Positions 57,778 to 64,000 of a stretch of DNA of 64,000 nucleotides are shown here, in pieces (the stretch's first letter is position 1; the number at the start of each line of letters is the position of its first letter). The stretch lies in the NCBI GenBank assembly GCA_963978545.1, contig OZ021732.1, positions 44,650,059-44,714,058 on the forward strand, given 5' to 3'. Made by a program: the position numbers and the translations under genes. The notes beneath the pieces are model-generated. The model ran no database searches and had not been told where the DNA came from. It was given only the letters and a program-made list of their open reading frames with translations. Source of the stretch: Linyphia triangularis. Its lineage: Eukaryota > Arthropoda > Arachnida > Araneae > Linyphiidae.

Positions 57778-58897
57778 CTAGGCCAAGTAGACCTCTGGTT
57801 CGATTTCAGCAGAATGAACCGCCCGGAATCGATTCCACGTTATTTCCCATACAAAGTCAGCTTCATAACTGTTACGCTACCTTGATACTTTCAATGTAAG
57901 ACTAATACGACATTCTGCCAAAAAATGGACACGAGAACTTCTGAAAATAATTTTCTAATTACATTTATCTTTTAACCTTCTAAGTACAATAATTAAATCA
58001 AAAATTGTCATCCCTAATTTTCCAAGTTAAACTAGAGATGTCATATAATTCTGTTGATCCTTACGAAGTAATTAAATAATAATTTAGTTAGATAAAACCA
58101 AATGACTTCATCTTGAGAATGTGATGTCTTCATTTGTAAGTTGTAATGATTGTTTTGTTGATTGTTATTAAAGTTTCTTAATGAAAGATTTATTATGCTT
58201 TCTTCATTCATAAAAACTGTTATTGTGCAACTTTATTAATCTATTATCACGTGCTTAAATTAACAACATAAATTAACTGCATAAAAATCAGCAAATGTTT
58301 TTTCATTAATTGTACATCAAGAATATATTGTAGTCAGTAATTTTATTCGGAACATAGACAATGCTAATAACCTCAAAAACACCGAGCCATTTTATCATAA
58401 AGGCAATTTCCTCCTTTGCCTAGCAGGCCTCTGTAGTTTGAATCCACCAGCAGGAAGATTGAACACATTCTACAACTGTAAATAATAAGAGTACACTAAC
58501 ACAAATTAGCAAAACAACTCCCTTCATTAGACTGTGCAATTTTTTAAACGAACAGTTTAGGTTTAACTTTTTGAGATGCTCTCATTTCAGTAGACACCCA
58601 TTACTAATTAACGTTGACATACCCATTAACATAAGAATTCCAATAAATTCCCAAGAGGATGCGTGTTGGAATCTGCGCTTTCTCTCTAATTGCTGCTCAC
58701 CGATGCCAGCAACGCTTCCTGGATAATCAATTTTTAAATGTGTGACACGCTTTACAACTGACGCGAGAAGTGACGTATAGCTCCGTATCCCACTGATCCG
58801 ATGGCGACGAAATTAGATGATGGATTTTGGAGTGCTGGAAATTTAAATTTTATTGCGTTTCGTGTCATGTAATCTTCAATTTAAAATCCCTTCTTAA
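57778..58897. other. Unassigned AT-rich DNA
   Basis: No gene or repeat recognised. Confidence 0.55.
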
Positions 58898-58899
58898 TA

Positions 58900-59071
58900 C
58901 AGTCAAACCCCATTAACGCGAAGTCGATGGGGGAACTGAAATTGTTAAGATTAACCGAATTTCGTGTTAAACAAATAAATTAACGTTAAGTTTTAAGTAC
59001 GGGGAATTGCTTTTACTTCGCTTTAAACTGGATTTCTTGTTAAGCGATTTCACGTTAACGGGTTTTGACTG
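58900..59071. mobile_element. TA-flanked MITE, copy 2 (pogo/Tc1-like ends)
   Basis: A 172-bp element between TA dinucleotides. The left end is CAGTCAAACCCCATTAACGC and the reverse-complemented right end is CAGTCAAAACCCGTTAACGT. The interior has repeated CGTTAA / TTAACG motifs. Sister copy at 6842-7015. Confidence 0.85.
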
Positions 59072-59073
59072 TA

Positions 59074-60161
59074 TAAATTTGTGAGGAAAAATACTAACTT
59101 AAATGGAGAAGAAGTGTTATAATCCCAAAGAGTTTGTTCTGCAATGGAGTGGTTTTAAGGTTAAAAAATCTAAATTATGTTGATCTGGAATGGAAATAAT
59201 GTACGTACGGTGAGAAAGGACTTTCTGAAAAATGTATAGTTTTAGTGGTTATGAATAAAACAAGTATTTATTATTATTTGTATTGCAATAATTTAAATAA
59301 AGTGATGAATAACGAAAGTGTAAAAAAGCATTAAATTTCAGGTGATGATAATGTACCCTGCGATAAATATTAATTATTCGTTTTATTGCATAAAGATGGT
59401 TTAATATGTGCTGCTGTAACTGTGTTAGTTAAAGAAAAATTAAGAGGTATGTAACATTGAAGAATAAAATATATATTGAAGACCTAATTTGATTAAAATT
59501 TTTCTTGGATTCTCACAAATCTAAGTAGGTCCTGGATATGGACTCTGGTAATTTCATACCTAAGTTTGCACTTAAGTCAGTTAAGTGGAATGGAAAAAGC
59601 ACAATATTGAGGAAGGTCAGATAGTTAAATACATAAATTTATAAAGAGATTTACTGGCAATGAAATTTTGGTGATGGCTGTCATAAAATGGTGAATTCAC
59701 AGAGAGCAAAAAAATTCTCTTTAAGCCAGGCGTAACTGCTGATTATCTAACATATTTTCTGAATAAATATCTAAAGTGTGCACTATACATAATTGCTCAG
59801 TTTAAAATGCATTCACAATAAAAATTCGCACTGTTTAATAAAAATATAGTAAGGAATCAAACAGTCTGGGGAAAATTGGAAGGCAAAAAAGTGAAGGTTC
59901 ATACTTGTTTTATAAATTAACTGTAAAGTAAAGCTTACTGTTTCGTCCTCAGTTATTACTGACGTCAGATGTAAAAAGAAGAATAGTAAATGCAATCATT
60001 TTTAAGACATTCTTTTGTCAACTAATCGTTTAAGTTGCGATTACATAACACCATTCATGAATAGGAGGTATTGAAGAAATTAGGGTTTAGTTTTGGGGAA
60101 AATAGAAATCAAGACATTTAGCTCAACTGTTTCAAGAAATTTAACTCAATATGTTTGTGAA

Positions 60162-60163
<2 letters not shown>
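59074..60163. other. Unassigned AT-rich DNA
   Basis: Nothing recognised. Confidence 0.55.

Positions 60164-60213
<50 letters not shown>
60164..60213. repeat. (AT)n microsatellite
   Basis: About 25 uninterrupted AT units. A 72-codon ORF reading through it is an artefact of the repeat. Confidence 0.97.
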
Positions 60214-60218
<5 letters not shown>

Positions 60219-63046
60219 CTTATATATTTATATGTTCTAACAGGTATTATCACGCAGCCATCTTACATAAGAGTAATATTATGCAAGTATTTAAAATCGT
60301 TCCTTGCCTAAAGCATCAAATTTAAAATCGTCGTGAAAAATTGGTTACAAACTTAACGGAAAGGTAAAATTGAATTGTAATATTCGAATAATTAGTTTAA
60401 GATTAATAAATCCCTTGAAACTGTAAGAAACGTAACAAACGCTGGTTAAATCTAGTGTTTGTAGTAAGAAAGGTATTTTTACTAAAACAGAGGGATGCGT
60501 TTGGAATTTTTATCTGAGCAAGATTTTGAAATATTGCAGTTTCTGTGGAGGGGTTGTGGAAAGATTTTGTTTACGCAGTACATATGAAAGCACACTGTGT
60601 AGAAAAAAAAAACCAAGGTATGGGGAGGAAGATATCGCAAGTATCTTGGGACAGTAACTTTTCATTTGTTGTTCAAAGTAATATTGATCGTTTTGTGTAA
60701 AAAGTAATATTGATCGTTAGGTGTAAATCGACAATATGCAACAAAATATCCTTATCAATGTTACGAAACTTAATTTGTTACGAAACATAATTTTAGGAAG
60801 AAGTTTCTCCTTTTGCGGGGACAATTACCTGAACTCTTTTTCAAATGTTAATATTCCACCATATTTAAAACATGTAGAGGATATTTGACAGTATATTAAA
60901 ATATATATATAGTATGCCGTACCGCCACGCACCAGCCCCTTTACACCACTAATTTTGAATATATAGAGTCAAGTACACAAATTGAAAATTTTATAAAATT
61001 AACGATTTAACCAGTTAAAAATTGCTGATATTTTATTAGTGAAACTTTGCTATAAATTATATATTTTAAAGTTTTCACATTATTTTCTCCATAAATATTT
61101 GTTAATGTAAAGTACCACTAAAGTCAAAAGGTGTGAGGTGAGTGCCATACAACAGCTGATCGTGGCAAATCTATCTTCTAATCTTCTATCTTCTTCTTCA
61201 GCGTACGTCTGAATCTTTGGAGGTTTAGGAACCTCTGCTCTAGAAAACAACAAATAAGTATCCTGTCCATTTTATTGGCATTGCGAATGGGCGCAATATA
61301 GGATAATCCTCTTTGCGTTTCTTATGAGCTGGACTGCGTGCACCCTGGCCACTTCCGCTTGCAGCAACGATTGCAACAAATACAAATGAGATGCATGTTG
61401 TTGAAGACAGCTAACTTCTCGAATTGTTTGCATAACAAATATTTGCGTGATGCGAAGTTAACTGGAACCCTTCCGGGTAACAGTGAGATAAGACATTGTT
61501 GTTGATTAATTGAAGTTGGGGTTTATAACTCTGTATCTTCGGAATATACTATTCAAAATATAATTGGGAATGGATGTGAAACCAATGTAAAGGGACGTTG
61601 CATATTTCTACAATGTATTTTCGGGAAGACAGATGCCGGTTCTTTATAGTATCCAAAACTTTGGCCTGCACTAGAAATCACAGTTTAAGTTGTGTTTTGG
61701 AATAAATATAACTTTATTTGCTTTACTTTATTAAAGTTTAAATTAATTTGTAAGAGTTGTATTAATAAAAGTAGCAGTAAAAATAGTTTTACTAAATTTT
61801 CTAGTGTTTTATTCCATAATATCTCGAAATTTCGTATGAAAACACTTTTCCTATTAAAATTTACCCAGTTGAATTTTGGAGTGGGATCATGTCTCGAAGT
61901 TATCTTTAATATAAAATCTGTATCAAATGTGTTTGTAGTATTTGGCGAGGAATTAGGTTTGACTCAATCTCAAATAAACAAGCTCTTTGCTAAAACTTAT
62001 CACTATATTATAGGGATGTAGCTACAGTGGTAGAAGTGGGGAAAAAGGTGGGGGGACGGCCAAAAGTTGGTGACAAGTGTACCCCCTCAACGATAAATTT
62101 TATAATTTCGTTTCTAATAACAATAAATTTATAACAATTAAATAAATAACAATTAACAAGTAGAAATGAAACAATTTTCAACACGAACAAGGGTCTAAAA
62201 TTTATTGTTATTTTAATGAATATTCTGCGACTTAGTTTTTTTACTAGGAAGTAAGAGATGAAGTGAATTAATAATTCAACATTATATACATAACTGTTTA
62301 TTTAGATTTAAATATTGCCTCTAAATAAGCATACTTTCATAAAATTAAATTAATAAGGAATTCTAATTTTTTTTTTCGTTTTTTTTTTTTTAAATACTTT
62401 GTCTTTATATTTTTTTCTAGTTCCTCCAAAGTTAAAATTTGACCAAGTGAAAATACCTATATCTTTATACCAAGTAGTATAATACATTTTTATAACACTA
62501 TGACATAAATAGTTTTTTTTTTTTTTCAGTGACTTAAAACTTTTTCTAAGTGTCATTACATTTCGCATTTCCCTACATGCTTGGTATATTTCTTAAGAAG
62601 AAAATCTATGCTTAATTAATTTTAGTACTATCTAATATCCCATGCCCAGTATTGCTTAATGTTCAAAGAAATTAATAAACAAAATTAGTGATAAAAACTG
62701 AAAAATATAATCAGGAATAAATAAAAAAAAAATATACAATTTTGAATTACATGACTCGGAAGACAGTGACAAAATGAATTTGTTTCAACAATTTTGGCAT
62801 TGATAGTATATACAAGTATTGTATCATGCATTCAAAAATTGAAAGTAAAAAAAATTGCAAAATGATATTTTACCTTCTTAAAGGAAATGTTTGCATTTTT
62901 CAGCTTTCTCGTTTGGCTTCATGGATAATTTTTCCTTCATATTTATGAGTTTTACTGGTTTTGTGTTTAAAAATCTGCTTTCTTAAGGATTCTCGTTAAT
63001 CAAATTCCTTGTCTCCATGTGGCAAATGTTACACCCTACCCATTCG
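60214..63046. other. Unassigned AT-rich DNA
   Basis: A 109-codon ORF at 61692-62021 has no recognisable motif and the composition of its surroundings. The part 61130-61480 is less AT-rich but not identifiable. Confidence 0.5.
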
Positions 63047-63241
63047 TTAGAAAGTTTCAAACCTTGTTTTTAGCAGCCTTTTGTATGTGTTGCATCCAAG
63101 TTTTTGTTCTTCACAAATAAGCCATGGATACTCGTTGTATTTCTGAAGGTGAGTATCATTTTGTGTCCAATACTTTGGATAATCATTACTGCAGTGCGTT
63201 TTTGCATACTGTTGCTGCCACGTGCTAGATTCTTTCTCCAC
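63047..63241 (-). pseudogene. Possible hAT-type N-terminal zinc-finger fragment
   Basis: The minus-strand peptide contains PKYWTQNDTHLQKYNEYPWL and ICEEQKLGC. This resembles the W-x(n)-YPWL-x(3-8)-LGC-x2-C start of BED/TTF-like fingers in some hAT-derived proteins. The expected second cysteine is Tyr (LGCNTY), and no downstream transposase follows. Recognition is by recall, so this is tentative. Confidence 0.3.
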
Positions 63242-63754
63242 GTGGTCTCTTCAACTTGATGCACTTGCACATTTTCCACTGCTCCTTCCTCAACGTTCTG
63301 TAGTGTATCGGAGTCGTTTTTCTTACAGTTTTGAAGCCAAATATATCAATCTCATCTTGTTTTGTACTAGATGGATTACGAATACAAATGCCGTTTAGAA
63401 ACAGAAGTAAGAGTTAATGGTTAAGTTGGAGGAATACACGGTTTTCTACTAATAATCAACAAAACACAAAGCATTTTAAAGTAAATGGTCGAGGACAAAA
63501 CAGGAAATGATAGTGCAATAAATATGACTTTTTCTATCCACTCCTCAATAATCCCAGACAACGGGCGCCGAAACTCGCCGCGCATTTCCAAGAAAAATTG
63601 ACTGAATCTGCTTTAAACAAAACAAAAATGAAAGTATAAAAAATAACAAACAGCCAGAAAAAGCAGGAATAATGAAAATGGTTAATTCTATTCCCCCCCC
63701 CCCCTCCCCTTTTAGTTTTTAGACGGAATGAATGTTTTTTAAAATTGGGGAATA
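63242..63754. other. Unassigned DNA with a C-run
   Basis: A C-run lies at about 63692-63703. No gene was found. Confidence 0.5.
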
Positions 63755-63842
63755 GATTTCGGTAGTTTTAGAAGTGGGGGGGGGGGGATTTCAGTGGTTT
63801 TAGAAATGGGGGGATGGATTTCAGTGGTTTTAGAAGTGGGGA
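63755..63842 (+). repeat. G-rich minisatellite, about 3 units of 30-33 bp
   Basis: Units of the form ATTTCRGTRGTTTTAGAARTGGGG start at about 63756, 63788 and 63818 and differ in the length of the G-run, which is 13 or more in the first unit. The run could form a G-quadruplex and is a likely sequencing-error site. Confidence 0.75.
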
Positions 63843-64000
63843 GACGCATGGGTATTTTCTGGACAAGTGGGTGGACGCGTCACCCCGCGTCTACCCACAC
63901 TTCTAGCACTGTGCAGCTAAACATTCGGTGTAGGAAGAAAACTTCTCAGTGGAGGTAGATACTGGGAATGATATGTTGTTTATACGTTGAGTCTGTAGTC

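Noticed and set aside
61692..62021. 109-codon ORF
   Set aside because: It is rich in Phe/Asn/Lys/Leu as expected from AT-rich random sequence, with no domain recognised.

Overview
This is a stretch of AT-rich eukaryotic nuclear DNA, most likely from an arthropod, and repeat style suggests an arachnid (this organism call is an inference). I see no convincing host gene, rRNA, functional tRNA or CRISPR array. There are no long ORFs outside transposons, no operon-like spacing, and abundant homopolymer, (TA)n and (AAT)n tracts. The window reads as a gene desert or large intron filled with transposable elements. Many of these can be delimited exactly, because both terminal inverted repeats (TIRs) and target-site duplications (TSDs) are still visible.

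Layout. 1-10 kb: a tRNA-derived SINE (2140-2317); a very young, internally deleted Ty3/Gypsy element with identical 466-bp LTRs (2486-6075, minus strand) that keeps gag-protease and an integrase C-terminus but lacks reverse transcriptase and RNase H; a small TA-flanked MITE (6842-7015); and a cluster of three back-to-back palindromic MITEs (9142-9634). 10-24 kb: SINEs, a 244-bp MITE, non-autonomous hAT elements at 11985-12609, 18174-19669 and 22152-22863, a two-module repeat at 13205-14225, and a hairpin MITE at 23537-23773. 26-39 kb: more SINEs, a hAT element at 31141-31835, and a deep nest (32548-39078) framed by PIF/Harbinger-like ends. The nest holds a broken MADF-domain gene, pieces of a second copy of the 31-kb hAT element, and two further TIR elements. 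43-44 kb: the two-module repeat again, interrupted by a 1,082-bp hAT that still carries a 200-codon transposase C-terminal ORF. 45.9-47.5 kb: a Tc1-like element with a frameshifted DD34E transposase. 48.9 kb: a foldback MITE. 53.9-54.6 kb: a solo LTR. 56-59 kb: SINE pieces, a SINE and a second copy of the 6.8-kb MITE. The last 5 kb is almost featureless, with a possible hAT zinc-finger fragment (63047-63241) and a G-rich minisatellite.

How the pieces relate. Nothing here forms a host pathway. The informative signal is transposon stratigraphy. At least seven TIR elements look hAT-like by TIR style, six of them with an 8-bp TSD matching at 7-8 positions. Three tRNA-SINE families have different heads but share a CAACCAACC-type 3' end, which suggests mobilisation by one LINE partner. 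Several elements sit precisely at the edges of others, giving relative insertion ages.
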